From an uncultured Eubacteriales bacterium (GTDB lineage: Bacteria > Bacillota > Clostridia > Christensenellales > Borkfalkiaceae): 64,000 bases of DNA. The DNA lies in NCBI GenBank assembly GCA_900543915.1, contig UQTB01000007.1, positions 5,859-69,858 on the forward strand. The letters run 5' to 3'. This document shows, piece by piece, positions 24,051 through 32,777 of this stretch (positions are counted from its first letter, which is position 1; each line of letters begins with the position of its first letter). The notes below the pieces were generated by a model. The model did no database searches and was not told the origin of the DNA. It saw nothing but the letters and a program-made list of their open reading frames with translations. The position numbers and the translations under genes were made by a program.

Positions 24051-26906
24051 ATGAAGAGAAAGCTGATATGTTTGCTGATGCTCCTTGCGTTGGCGCTGGC
24101 GGCGATCGCCGGGTGCCAACCGACGGAGAAAACGCCCGAACCCGACAACGGGCCCTTTGACGCGTCAAAGGTGGCGGTCAGCGGAGCGGCGGAAACGCTG
24201 ACCGCCGAACTGGGCAGCCGTTATGAGATTCCCGTTCCCTCGGTCAAATACGCCGGGTGGGAGAAGGAAGTTACGTTCGACGTCGTGGACAGCGCGGACA
24301 ACGAGGTGGAGATCATCTCGCGGGGGACGCGCATCTTTGTGGAGGACGTAAACGGCTATACCGTCCGCTATTATATCGAGCATTTGGAGGAGAGCCATCG
24401 CGTGGCGTCCTCGAAGATTGACGTGAGCGATACCGTGGGGCCGGAAATCGCCCTGCCCGCTTCCGCTTATTCGATGGTCGTCTATATCGATTCCGTCGTG
24501 GAAATTCCCGTTCCGGCGATCACCGATAAGAGCGGCGTCGTGGAGTCTTCGGCTGTGAAGGTAATGTTCGGCGATCAGACCGTCGACTATACGCCGGGGG
24601 AAAACGGGGCGATCGGCTCCTTTGTCGCCGATCGGTACGGCAAGTACACCATCGAATATTCCGCGAAGGACGGCAGCGGAAACGAAACGGTCGTCCCTGT
24701 GACGGTGGACTGCGCGAGAATGGCTACGCTCTGCGATTTTGAAAATGACAGAAACGTTTGGGTGAGCGGCATGAAATTCACGACCGAGCACTCATACAGC
24801 GGAAACGCCATAACGGTGACTACGTACGGAAACGCGCACTACGAGATGCTCGCCGTCTATCCCTCTTACTATAATCTGAGCGGCTTTGACAGGCTCGCAA
24901 TCAATATCTGGGTGAGCCGCGATCTCACCTCGGGCAACGAGGGATTCTACCTTTTGAATCAAGTATTCCGCCTGCAGGAGGGGGACAACGTCCTCGTGAT
25001 CGACCGCGAAACGCTCAATTCGCAATATCCGGGCGGCATCGTGCCCTCTTCTCTTCCCCAGTACAACGCGATGAATTACCTGTACTTCCAGCTTTGCGGC
25101 GACAACGTGACGTGGTATATCGACAACCTCGTCGGCGTGTTTGACGACTTCGAGACGGATACCGCCGCCCCGACCATTGATTTCGGCAGGGACCGCGCGA
25201 GCGGCATCGTCAACGTAGACGAAGGCAGTGCGGTCGTCGTGCCGGAAGTCTTCTGTTACGACAATACGCTGGAAGAAGTGACCGTCGATTACGCCGTGAA
25301 AAAGGCGGACGGAACGGATATCACGAGTCAGGTCAGAGCGGGAACGTACAGAGCCGAGCTGGGAGAAGTTTACACCGTGACGTATACGGCGAAAGACGTC
25401 AACAACCTGACTTCCACGCGCGATCTCACGATCAACGTGCGCGCAGAGGAGATCATGGAGATCGCGCCGGGCGACGATCTGCCTGCCGGCAGAGAATACG
25501 ATATGCTGCAGGACTTCGAGACCGGGCTGGATTCGTCCGTCGCAGTTTCCCCCGCAAATATGGTTCCGGACGCGGAGAAGGCTCTGACCGAAACCTATGC
25601 CCGTGCAGGCAAGGCAATGATGATCGGTCCCTCCGCTAAGAGTTTCGCGGCGGTCAAAATACGCCTGCTTAAGAACGGAGAACGGCTGACAAAAGAAGAT
25701 TTTGCCGCTTACGAATATCTGCAGATCTCCATCGTCTGTACCGTCGAGGGAACGCAGTTCTGGTTTTACAATCAGCAGTATATTCTGAAAAAAGGCCTCA
25801 ACGTAGTCAAGATCCCGAAAGCGGTGTTTACGGCGCAGCTAAACGATGTGTCTTATGACGCAAACGGCTGGCTGTGGTGCCAGACCAGCCCTGTTTCCGC
25901 GAGCGTGGAATTCAAGCTGTATCTCGATCAGTTCATCGGCGTCTATCCGGAAGGGTACGACCCCGAAACGCCGGTCGGCCCCGAAACGCCGAAGGGCTAC
26001 GACGTGTTGCAGGATTTTGAAACGGGCGCGGAATCCTCCGTCTCTTTCGAGGGCGCGGTGGAAGTGGTTTCCGAGCACGCGGTGGAGGGGAACGCCGTCA
26101 AGGTCACCACGTCCAAGGATTGGCAGGGGTTCTTCATTTCCGTCAAGAAGGGCGGTAAAGTGCTCACGCGCGAGGAGATTGCCGCGTACGATTACTTCGA
26201 AATCACAATTTACGCCGACAAGGCGGGCGCCACGCTGTATTTCTATAACATGAGCCTGACGCCGCTGGCGGCGGGTGAAAACACCGTTCGCATCACGAGC
26301 GAAGAGTTTCTCGCGCAGATGGATCTTGAGAATTCCACCGCTTACCGTCCGGACGGCTGGTCGTTCTGGCAGATCGGCAACGGCGCCGGCGCCTATACGC
26401 TGTGGCTGGATCAGCTGGTCGGCGTTTATCCGGAAGAGGACGATCCCGAAGCGCCGAAGGGCTACGACGAACTGCAGGCGTTTGAGACGGGAGCGGAATC
26501 CTCCGTCTCCTTCGAGGGCACGGTGGAAGTGGTTTCCGAGCACGCGGTAGAGGGGAATGCGGTCAAGGTCACGACCTCCAAAGACTGGCAGGCCTTGATG
26601 ATCTCCATCAAAAAGGACGGAAAGGTGTTGACGCGCGAAGAGATCGCCGCGTACGATTACTTTGAAATCACAATTTATGCCGACAAGGCGGGCGCAACGC
26701 TGTATTTTCTCAATCAGTCCCTGGCGGAGCTGAAAGAGGGCGAAAACGTGATCCGCATCAGCAGCGAAGATTTCCTCGCGCAGATGGACGCAAGCGCGGC
26801 TGCGTACCGCGCGGACGGCTGGTCGTTCTGGCAGATCGGCAACGGCTCCGCGGGATTCACGCTGTGGCTGGATCATCTGGTCGGCGTCTATCCCTCAGCT
26901 GAGTAA
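24051..26906 (+). CDS. Large multidomain surface lipoprotein with carbohydrate-binding-like repeats
   Basis: The 951-residue protein has a lipoprotein signal with lipobox AIAGC (Cys22). Two Ig-like segments (about residues 135-220 and 370-465) are followed or separated by four related beta-sandwich units, each opening with a FETG or FEND motif and closing with WYIDNLVGV or LWLDQLVGVYP. The last two units (from about residue 649) are near-identical 155-residue tandem repeats. The layout suggests carbohydrate-binding modules on a surface lipoprotein; no catalytic domain is evident. AGGAGG precedes the ATG. It is convergent with the AraC gene and may serve the same glycan system. Confidence 0.75.
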   Translation: MKRKLICLLMLLALALAAIAGCQPTEKTPEPDNGPFDASKVAVSGAAETLTAELGSRYEIPVPSVKYAGWEKEVTFDVVDSADNEVEIISRGTRIFVEDVNGYTVRYYIEHLEESHRVASSKIDVSDTVGPEIALPASAYSMVVYIDSVVEIPVPAITDKSGVVESSAVKVMFGDQTVDYTPGENGAIGSFVADRYGKYTIEYSAKDGSGNETVVPVTVDCARMATLCDFENDRNVWVSGMKFTTEHSYSGNAITVTTYGNAHYEMLAVYPSYYNLSGFDRLAINIWVSRDLTSGNEGFYLLNQVFRLQEGDNVLVIDRETLNSQYPGGIVPSSLPQYNAMNYLYFQLCGDNVTWYIDNLVGVFDDFETDTAAPTIDFGRDRASGIVNVDEGSAVVVPEVFCYDNTLEEVTVDYAVKKADGTDITSQVRAGTYRAELGEVYTVTYTAKDVNNLTSTRDLTINVRAEEIMEIAPGDDLPAGREYDMLQDFETGLDSSVAVSPANMVPDAEKALTETYARAGKAMMIGPSAKSFAAVKIRLLKNGERLTKEDFAAYEYLQISIVCTVEGTQFWFYNQQYILKKGLNVVKIPKAVFTAQLNDVSYDANGWLWCQTSPVSASVEFKLYLDQFIGVYPEGYDPETPVGPETPKGYDVLQDFETGAESSVSFEGAVEVVSEHAVEGNAVKVTTSKDWQGFFISVKKGGKVLTREEIAAYDYFEITIYADKAGATLYFYNMSLTPLAAGENTVRITSEEFLAQMDLENSTAYRPDGWSFWQIGNGAGAYTLWLDQLVGVYPEEDDPEAPKGYDELQAFETGAESSVSFEGTVEVVSEHAVEGNAVKVTTSKDWQALMISIKKDGKVLTREEIAAYDYFEITIYADKAGATLYFLNQSLAELKEGENVIRISSEDFLAQMDASAAAYRADGWSFWQIGNGSAGFTLWLDHLVGVYPSAE
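25996..26900 (+). repeat. Tandem DNA repeat, 465-bp period
   Basis: The unit beginning GCTACGAC at 25996 recurs at 26461, a 465-base (155-codon) period. Long stretches are identical or differ by silent changes, for example the segments encoding SVSFEG, EVVSEHAVEGNAVKVTTSKDW and REEIAAYDYFEITIYADKAG. A more diverged copy begins near 25498 and a distant one near 24721. Confidence 0.85.
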
Positions 26907-26914
26907 AAGAAAAA

Positions 26915-26940
26915 CCCTGCCGGGCTTTTGCCCGGCAGGG
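26915..26940 (-). terminator. Terminator between convergent genes
   Basis: CCCTGCCGGGC and GCCCGGCAGGG form a perfect 11-bp stem with a 4-base loop. A T run follows on the minus strand, so it ends the AraC transcript; on the plus strand it lacks the T run but can still stall the lipoprotein transcript. Confidence 0.88.
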
Positions 26941-26942
26941 AA

Positions 26943-27890
26943 TCAAAGCGACTTTACGGACGACCGATAGTCTTTCGGCAGCATTTTTTTGACCTTGCAG
27001 AACATCTTGGAAAAGTGCGAGCTGTCGTAAAAGCCGCAGTCCTGCGCGATCTGCGCGATGGAATGGTCGGAATGTTCGAGCATCTTGCAGGCGTTCTCCA
27101 CGCGGGTGTTGAGGAGATAGTCGGAGGGAGAGCACCTGCACAGCCGATGGAACTGCTTTAACAGGGAAGAGCGGGACATATTGGAGACGCGGCAGAGATC
27201 GGAGAGCGTCACGGTTTCCGCAAAATTATCTTCGATATAGGAGAGCACTTGCAGAAGATCGGGCAGATTGACGGGGGAATTTTTGGCGGAGATCTCGTTG
27301 TTCAAAGTGAGCGCGATCGCCAGATCGGAGATCAGATTTAATATCTTCACGTTCTTGTTGGTCTCGTTGACGCCGTCCGTCATATCCCCTTCGCAGAAGG
27401 AGACGAGCTTGCCGATCTCGTGCAGGTAATAGATAAACTCCGCGTTGTTGATGTTTGCAAAGATCTTGATATTGTTGTTCTTTCTCAGCTGCGGCTCGAT
27501 GTTGAAGAGGAGGGAATACCCTTCGATCCCCTTGAGAATCTGATCGTATTCCAGCATAAAGCCGCGCGAAAGCAGAATGTGAAGGATCTTCAGGCTGCGG
27601 TCCGCGTCCTCGCTGTATCCGTGCGAGATGTTCGGGGGGATGACGAAAACGTCTCCCGTCTGGGCGGGAAAGCTGTTGGATTCGATGAAATGCGTCCCCG
27701 TGCCTTCCGTAACGATGTTGATTTCATAGAAATTATGGGAGTGCATCAGAAGGGGAAAATCCCTTTCGTGGATATAGACGGCGGAGCGGATTTTCGCCGC
27801 GGCGCCGCCCTCGCAGGAGATGCGGAAGCGCGCGTCCAGCGCGTGTTCAAAGGAATAGAAACTTCTGTTCGGCAATTCCGCATTGTTCAT
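26943..27890 (-). CDS. AraC-family transcriptional regulator
   Basis: The 315-residue protein has an N-terminal cupin-type sensor (residues about 45-110, with HSHNFYEINIV and VIPPNISHGY) and a C-terminal double helix-turn-helix (about 215-310) including SIAQIAQDCGFYDSSHFSKMF and the end motif PKDYR. Regulators of this type respond to sugars. I start at ATG 27890, which has GGGAGGG 4-10 bases upstream, rather than an upstream alternative start. It is divergent from the permease operon and its promoter overlaps that operon's promoter, so it is the likely activator of 27966-34334. Confidence 0.92.
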   Translation of the reverse strand: MNNAELPNRSFYSFEHALDARFRISCEGGAAAKIRSAVYIHERDFPLLMHSHNFYEINIVTEGTGTHFIESNSFPAQTGDVFVIPPNISHGYSEDADRSLKILHILLSRGFMLEYDQILKGIEGYSLLFNIEPQLRKNNNIKIFANINNAEFIYYLHEIGKLVSFCEGDMTDGVNETNKNVKILNLISDLAIALTLNNEISAKNSPVNLPDLLQVLSYIEDNFAETVTLSDLCRVSNMSRSSLLKQFHRLCRCSPSDYLLNTRVENACKMLEHSDHSIAQIAQDCGFYDSSHFSKMFCKVKKMLPKDYRSSVKSL

Positions 27891-27908
27891 AGATCCCTCC
27901 CGCCGCTG

Positions 27909-27961
27909 TTGTACGGACAAAACTTTTATCCTATTTTATCATAAGAAAGAGAAAAATGCAA
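27909..27961. promoter_or_regulatory. Overlapping divergent promoters of araC-type gene and permease operon
   Basis: Plus strand: TTGTAC (27909-27914), 17 bases, TATTTT (27932-27937). Minus strand: TTGCAT (27961-27956), 17 bases ending in TGA, TAAAAT (27938-27933). The two -10 elements occupy almost the same base pairs. Confidence 0.6.
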
Positions 27962-27965
27962 CGCA

Positions 27966-28820
27966 ATGAAAATGAAGAAAAAGCGTCTGAAAAAAAGAAA
28001 AACGGCGTTGATCGTCGCCTCGGTCATTCTGTGCCTCTATTCGCTCACCATGCTCATGCCGGTCTATTTTCTGCTGGTAAACTCCCTGAAAGAGAGCTTT
28101 GAGTTTTTCAACAACGTGTGGGCGCTTCCGAAATCGCTGTATTTCGAGAACTATGCGCTCGCGCTGGAACTGGGCGTGGGGGAGGTTTCCATCTTGGATA
28201 TGTACCTCAATTCGATCATCATGACGGGCGCCACCGTCGTCATCGCGACGGCGGCCACCACGGTGACCGCATACGTGCTGGCGCGGTTTGACTTCCGCGG
28301 GAAAAACTTTCTCGTCGCGGTCGGGATCGGCGTGATGCTCATTCCCGATCTGGGCGGCTCCGCGACGGTCTACAAGATGTTCGTCGACCTGAAGATGATC
28401 GACACGTGGTTTATCCTCGTCAAGAACGCGGCGCCGTTCGGGCTGATGTTCCTCATCACGTACAGTACCTTCCGCACGGTCTCTTCCACCTATGCGGAGG
28501 CCGCCAAAATCGACGGGGCGAGCGAAATGCGCATCTTTCTCGCGATCATGATCCCGATGGCCAAGGGCTGTATCGGCATGATGTGCGTGATGTCCGCGAT
28601 CGGCAGCTGGAACGACTACTATACGCCGTACATGTATATGCCGTCCGTCAAGACGCTGGCGCTGGGGCTGCAGGAGCTTTCCGAGGAGGCCGCAACGTAT
28701 TCCAACTACACCGAGCTGTACGCGGCGATGGTGCTGGCGGTCCTGCCGCTGCTCATTCTCTTCGTCAGCATGCGGGAAACCATCATCAACAATGCCGTGG
28801 CCGGCGGATTAAAAGGCTAA
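27966..28820 (+). CDS. Carbohydrate ABC transporter permease, MalG type
   Basis: The 284-residue protein has six membrane segments and the EAA loop, EAAKIDGASEMRIFLAIMIP, which docks to the ATPase. It belongs to the CUT1 sugar/oligosaccharide importer group. Its partners are the solute-binding protein at 30310 and the MalF-type permease at 31793. Gene order is unusual because the MalG-type gene comes first and is separated from the MalF-type gene. No ATPase gene is in the operon, so a shared MsmX-like ATPase elsewhere is likely. Confidence 0.93.
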   Translation: MKMKKKRLKKRKTALIVASVILCLYSLTMLMPVYFLLVNSLKESFEFFNNVWALPKSLYFENYALALELGVGEVSILDMYLNSIIMTGATVVIATAATTVTAYVLARFDFRGKNFLVAVGIGVMLIPDLGGSATVYKMFVDLKMIDTWFILVKNAAPFGLMFLITYSTFRTVSSTYAEAAKIDGASEMRIFLAIMIPMAKGCIGMMCVMSAIGSWNDYYTPYMYMPSVKTLALGLQELSEEAATYSNYTELYAAMVLAVLPLLILFVSMRETIINNAVAGGLKG

Positions 28821-28843
28821 TATTTTTTAATAAGGAGAACGAA

Positions 28844-30289
28844 ATGAAAGGGAAAATGAAGAACTTTGTCATGAAGGCGATTGCCGGCGTCATGGCGGTG
28901 AGCATGTTTGCGATGGCAGGCTGCGGCGAAGCGCTGACGGGCGACGGAATCGGCAGAGATCCGGAAAATCCCCCCGTCTACCGGGCGGACGAGGCTTTCC
29001 GCACGGCGGCGTGGTCTTTGCCTCCCAACGCGAACACCGGGTACGGCGTTCTTGCGGATAACCCCGATTACGCCACCGTGGAAAACTACCAGATCATGAG
29101 GGACTGCGGGTTTGAATACGCCCTGCCCACGAGCGACTATACCGACGAACATATCTTCAACACGCTGGAAAAGGCGGAAGCCGTCGGCATGAAGGTGCTG
29201 GTGCGCGACTATTCTTCCTTCGGCATTCAGCAGACCATCGCGCTGGGCGGAACGTACGCGGAGGCGCGGGACAACTTTGCCAAAAAGACGGAGGAGATCA
29301 AGGCGCGCTACGACAGGTTCAAGGAATACGATTCGTTCGCTGGCGTGCTCGCCTATGACGAGCCCGATTCCACCCTCTTCCCGGCGATCGCCGCCGCGCA
29401 GGACTGGTTCCTCAAATACTATCCCGAATACGAATTTTACGTCAACCTGCTCCCCAACTACGCGACGCCCAAACAGCTCTTCGGCACGGACAGCGACAAG
29501 GGCTACACATACGCCGATCACGTCTCCATGTTCGTGGAAGAAGTCAACCCCATGCTGGTCAGCTACGACCACTACGCGCTCCTGCGGGACGCGTTCGACG
29601 CGAAATATCTGCTGGACGATTTCCTCTATAACCTCTGGCTGTTCGCCGAACAGGCGAAGGAGAAAGACATTCCCTTCTACATTTACCTGCAGACGATGGG
29701 ATTCTATGACAACGTACCCATCGAAAACTACGCGGAATTCGCCTGGCAGTGCTATACGAGCATGGCGTTCGGCGTCACGGGAATCCAGTGCTTCTGCTAC
29801 TGGACGCTTCTAGAAGAGGAGTCCCTCAACAACGTCCGCGACGGAATCGTGGACAGAGACGGCACCATTCTCCCCGCCTATTCCATCGTACAGGAGGTGT
29901 TCAGGGAGATCAAGTCCTTCGAGCAGGTCTATATGTCCTTCGATTGGGACGGCTTCAGGCTGTACGAGGGGAGCCTCGTGGAAAACAGCATGTTCGGCTA
30001 TATCCGCAAAAATCAGCTGGAAAAGCTGAAGGGCGTGCGCGAAGTAACCGTCGATCAGGACGTGGTGATCGGCCAGTTCCTGGATGCGGAAGGGTATCCC
30101 GGATTTATGGTCTCCAACGCCTCTTCTCCCTTCGACCTGAACGGCGCAACCGTTACGATGACCTTTGACGGCGACGTCACCGCCGCGCAGGTCTATCAGA
30201 AAGGAGAGATGAAGACGGTGAAGCTCACCGACCACAAACTTACGCTCGAACTGGAATCGGGCGGGGGATGCTTCGTCCTGCCGCTGTAA
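28844..30289 (+). CDS. Glycoside hydrolase-like lipoprotein (TIM-barrel type)
   Basis: The 481-residue protein has lipobox AMAGC (Cys27), so it is anchored outside the membrane. The main part reads like a retaining-glycosidase barrel. It has GVLAYDEPDSTLFPAI with an acidic pair near strand 4, YVNLLPNYATPKQLF, SYDHYAL, and GIQCFCYWT near a late strand. A small beta domain closes the protein and resembles the C-terminal sandwich of GH42-type enzymes. I start at ATG 28844 with AAGGAG upstream. The family could not be fixed; cellulase- or galactosidase-like and non-catalytic roles are possible. It sits between the permease and binding-protein genes, so it probably trims the imported glycan. Confidence 0.7.
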   Translation: MKGKMKNFVMKAIAGVMAVSMFAMAGCGEALTGDGIGRDPENPPVYRADEAFRTAAWSLPPNANTGYGVLADNPDYATVENYQIMRDCGFEYALPTSDYTDEHIFNTLEKAEAVGMKVLVRDYSSFGIQQTIALGGTYAEARDNFAKKTEEIKARYDRFKEYDSFAGVLAYDEPDSTLFPAIAAAQDWFLKYYPEYEFYVNLLPNYATPKQLFGTDSDKGYTYADHVSMFVEEVNPMLVSYDHYALLRDAFDAKYLLDDFLYNLWLFAEQAKEKDIPFYIYLQTMGFYDNVPIENYAEFAWQCYTSMAFGVTGIQCFCYWTLLEEESLNNVRDGIVDRDGTILPAYSIVQEVFREIKSFEQVYMSFDWDGFRLYEGSLVENSMFGYIRKNQLEKLKGVREVTVDQDVVIGQFLDAEGYPGFMVSNASSPFDLNGATVTMTFDGDVTAAQVYQKGEMKTVKLTDHKLTLELESGGGCFVLPL

Positions 30290-30309
30290 AAAGAAAAAGG
30301 AGATCATTT

Positions 30310-31764
30310 ATGAAACATTCGCTGAAAAAGATGATATGCGCGGCCCTCTGCGCCGCCATGATACTGCCGCTCGCCGCCTGCAAGCCGGAAGACACCATAA
30401 ATCCGGGCGCGGAACACACGCTGAAGGTGAGCGTTTACGCCGCCGGATACGGGACGGGCTGGATCGAGGAGGCGTGCCGCATTTATTCGGAAGATCATCC
30501 CGACGTGGCGTTTAAGATCGAGGCGAACAACCGCATGTTCGACACCATCAAGACGCGCCTCGAGACGGATACCTGCGACAGCGATATCGTGCTGATCGCC
30601 AATGCGAATTACGTGCCGCTGGTGGCGCTGAATAAGCTGGAAGACCTTACCGACCTCTACGATATGGTCATTCCCGATACGGAGGATACGACGCTGAAAG
30701 ACGTGATCCCCGAGATTCAGTACAATTACCGCCTGCGGAACGGCAAGATTTACGGCGTTCCCTGGCAGGACGCCACCGCTTCCGGCTTTATCTACAACAA
30801 AAAGATGTTTGCAGAGCACGGCTGGGAGATCCCCGCCACGATGGATGAATTTTTCGCGCTCTGCGACGAAATCGCGGAGACGGGCGTCGCGCCCCTCGTA
30901 TTCGGCGGCGGGCAGGAGAGCGGATACGCCATCAATACGCTCAACCAGTGGTTTGTGGAATATTACGGTTACGACTATATCGCCAATACCTTTATGAAAT
31001 ACGACTCTCCGGAGATCTATCATTTCACGCAGGAAGGCCGCCAGAAGGTGTATGAGACCGCCGCGCAGCTCTTCCAGGGCAAGACGGCGCACGGAAAGGA
31101 CATCGTGCTCGCGGGCTCCAAGTCCTTTACGGCGCAGGCGGCGCAGCGCGAATTTATCCAGGGGCACGCCGCGATGGATATCTGCGGCAACTGGTTCCCC
31201 ACGGAGATGACCGCGTACTTGAAAGGCTATCCCGATTTTGAATTCGGCTATATGCCCGTCCCGCACATCAACGCGGATCAGAAGGACTACGCGGGGAAGG
31301 ATTCTTCCAAGGTGCGCTATTCGCTGGACGGCAACATCCTGGCGATCCCCGCTTCCTCGCAGTACAAAACCATCGCGAAGGATTTTCTGCTGAGCATGTA
31401 CACGAAGGAAAGCTACCAGTCCTTTGTGGAGGAGAACAACGGCGTGCTCCGCCCGATGAACGTCGAGATCGATTCCTCCGCGCTGGATGCCTTTTCAAAG
31501 GCCAGCTACGACTATTTCAACGCCGGGAAACAGGCGGGAGAATATATTTACGAGTGCAGCCTGGCGCCCATGGCGGTGAACGGCTATCTGGCGCTGCTCA
31601 TTTCGCAGAACGGCAACACGCTGGGCAACCTCATCAACGCGGAGAGCTACGAGGCGGCGATGAGCGTCGCTGCGGTCGCGGCGGCGGACGATTACGCGCG
31701 CGCATCCGAAATGTGGGATGCGGCGAAGAACCAGTGGAAAGACAGTTATCTCGGCGTGAGCTGA
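30310..31764 (+). CDS. ABC transporter sugar-binding lipoprotein
   Basis: The 484-residue protein has a lipobox LPLAAC (Cys24) and the layout of CUT1 solute-binding proteins, with LKVSVYAAGYGTGWIEEACR at the mature N-terminus, IYGVPWQDATASGFIYNKKMF in the middle, and a C-terminal helical lobe. It captures an oligosaccharide outside the cell and delivers it to the two permeases. AAAAGGAG precedes the ATG. The ligand is unknown, but neighbours with GH20 and ADP-ribosylglycohydrolase folds suggest an aminosugar- or ribose-containing glycan. Confidence 0.93.
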   Translation: MKHSLKKMICAALCAAMILPLAACKPEDTINPGAEHTLKVSVYAAGYGTGWIEEACRIYSEDHPDVAFKIEANNRMFDTIKTRLETDTCDSDIVLIANANYVPLVALNKLEDLTDLYDMVIPDTEDTTLKDVIPEIQYNYRLRNGKIYGVPWQDATASGFIYNKKMFAEHGWEIPATMDEFFALCDEIAETGVAPLVFGGGQESGYAINTLNQWFVEYYGYDYIANTFMKYDSPEIYHFTQEGRQKVYETAAQLFQGKTAHGKDIVLAGSKSFTAQAAQREFIQGHAAMDICGNWFPTEMTAYLKGYPDFEFGYMPVPHINADQKDYAGKDSSKVRYSLDGNILAIPASSQYKTIAKDFLLSMYTKESYQSFVEENNGVLRPMNVEIDSSALDAFSKASYDYFNAGKQAGEYIYECSLAPMAVNGYLALLISQNGNTLGNLINAESYEAAMSVAAVAAADDYARASEMWDAAKNQWKDSYLGVS

Positions 31765-31792
31765 AAACGGGTACGGAAGGAGAGGTTTCAAA

Positions 31793-32743
31793 ATGCAGAA
31801 CGGGAAGAAAAAATTATTCGGCATCGTCACGCTGAACAAATACGGCAACCCCTTCAGGCGGAAGCTGTTTATTTTCTTCATGCTCCTGATTCCCATCGCG
31901 AATTTTCTGGTGTTTACGGTATACGCGAATTTGGGCGGAATCGTGCTCTCCTTTCATCAGATGAGCCCTTCGACGGGGCGGGACGTGTTCGTCGGCATCG
32001 CGAATTACAAAAAGTTTTTCGAGGAGTTTGCGCTGATGCAGTACGGCAGGATGATCCTCGTATCCTTCGGGTATCTCTTCGTCGTCATGTTTCTCTCCCT
32101 GCCCATCTCGCTGGTCTGCTCTTTCTACCTCTATAAGAAGATACCGCTTTCCAAGGTCATCGTCGTCATCCTGTTTCTGCCCAATATTCTGCCCGCTTCC
32201 ATTCTGGCGGAATATTACCGGCAGCTCTTCGACCCCATCACCGGGATTCTGAGCAAGCTGTTCAACTTCATGGGTGGCTACACGCTGCAGACGGCGCCTT
32301 CCTGGCTGACCGATCCCAGATATTCCAACTGGATGCTGTATCTCTACACCGTGTGGTTCGGCTTCGGCTACAACGCCATTCTCCTCTGGGGCGCGATGAC
32401 GCGCATCCCGCAGGAGATCGTGGAGTCCGCGGAGCTGGACGGCGCGGGGCTCGTCACCGAATTTTTCAAAATCACCGTTCCCGTGATCTGGCCGACCTTT
32501 TCGATGATCGTCGTGCTGACGTGGATGGTGCCCTTCACCGTCTACATGCAGCCGATGATGATCTCGTTCAACGGACAGAACAACACGACGACGATCGCGC
32601 TCTTCGCATTGCAGACGCTGCGGGATAAATACAATCCCTATTATTCTTCCGCAATCAGCATTCTGATCGCGCTGGTTTCCGTCCCGACGACGCTCCTTTT
32701 GCGAAAGATCCTCGACCGGATGTTCACCGTCGTGGAGATCTGA
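31793..32743 (+). CDS. Carbohydrate ABC transporter permease, MalF/LplB type
   Basis: The 316-residue protein has six to seven hydrophobic segments and the EAA-type loop IVESAELDGAGLVTEFFKITVP. It pairs with the MalG-type permease four genes earlier. AAGGAGAGG precedes the ATG. The spacing of 28 bases from the binding protein fits a single operon. Confidence 0.92.
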   Translation: MQNGKKKLFGIVTLNKYGNPFRRKLFIFFMLLIPIANFLVFTVYANLGGIVLSFHQMSPSTGRDVFVGIANYKKFFEEFALMQYGRMILVSFGYLFVVMFLSLPISLVCSFYLYKKIPLSKVIVVILFLPNILPASILAEYYRQLFDPITGILSKLFNFMGGYTLQTAPSWLTDPRYSNWMLYLYTVWFGFGYNAILLWGAMTRIPQEIVESAELDGAGLVTEFFKITVPVIWPTFSMIVVLTWMVPFTVYMQPMMISFNGQNNTTTIALFALQTLRDKYNPYYSSAISILIALVSVPTTLLLRKILDRMFTVVEI

Positions 32744-32777
32744 CCCTGCGGATACAAAACAATCAACGAGGCAAAAC

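Noticed and set aside
25498..26906. CRISPR-like periodicity
   Set aside because: The repeat unit is 465 bases, in frame and coding, so it is a protein module duplication. No CRISPR-type short repeats were seen in the window.
28406..28843. Long upstream extension of the GH-like lipoprotein
   Set aside because: It overlaps the permease gene out of frame. The lipoprotein signal starts at 28844 with AAGGAG upstream.
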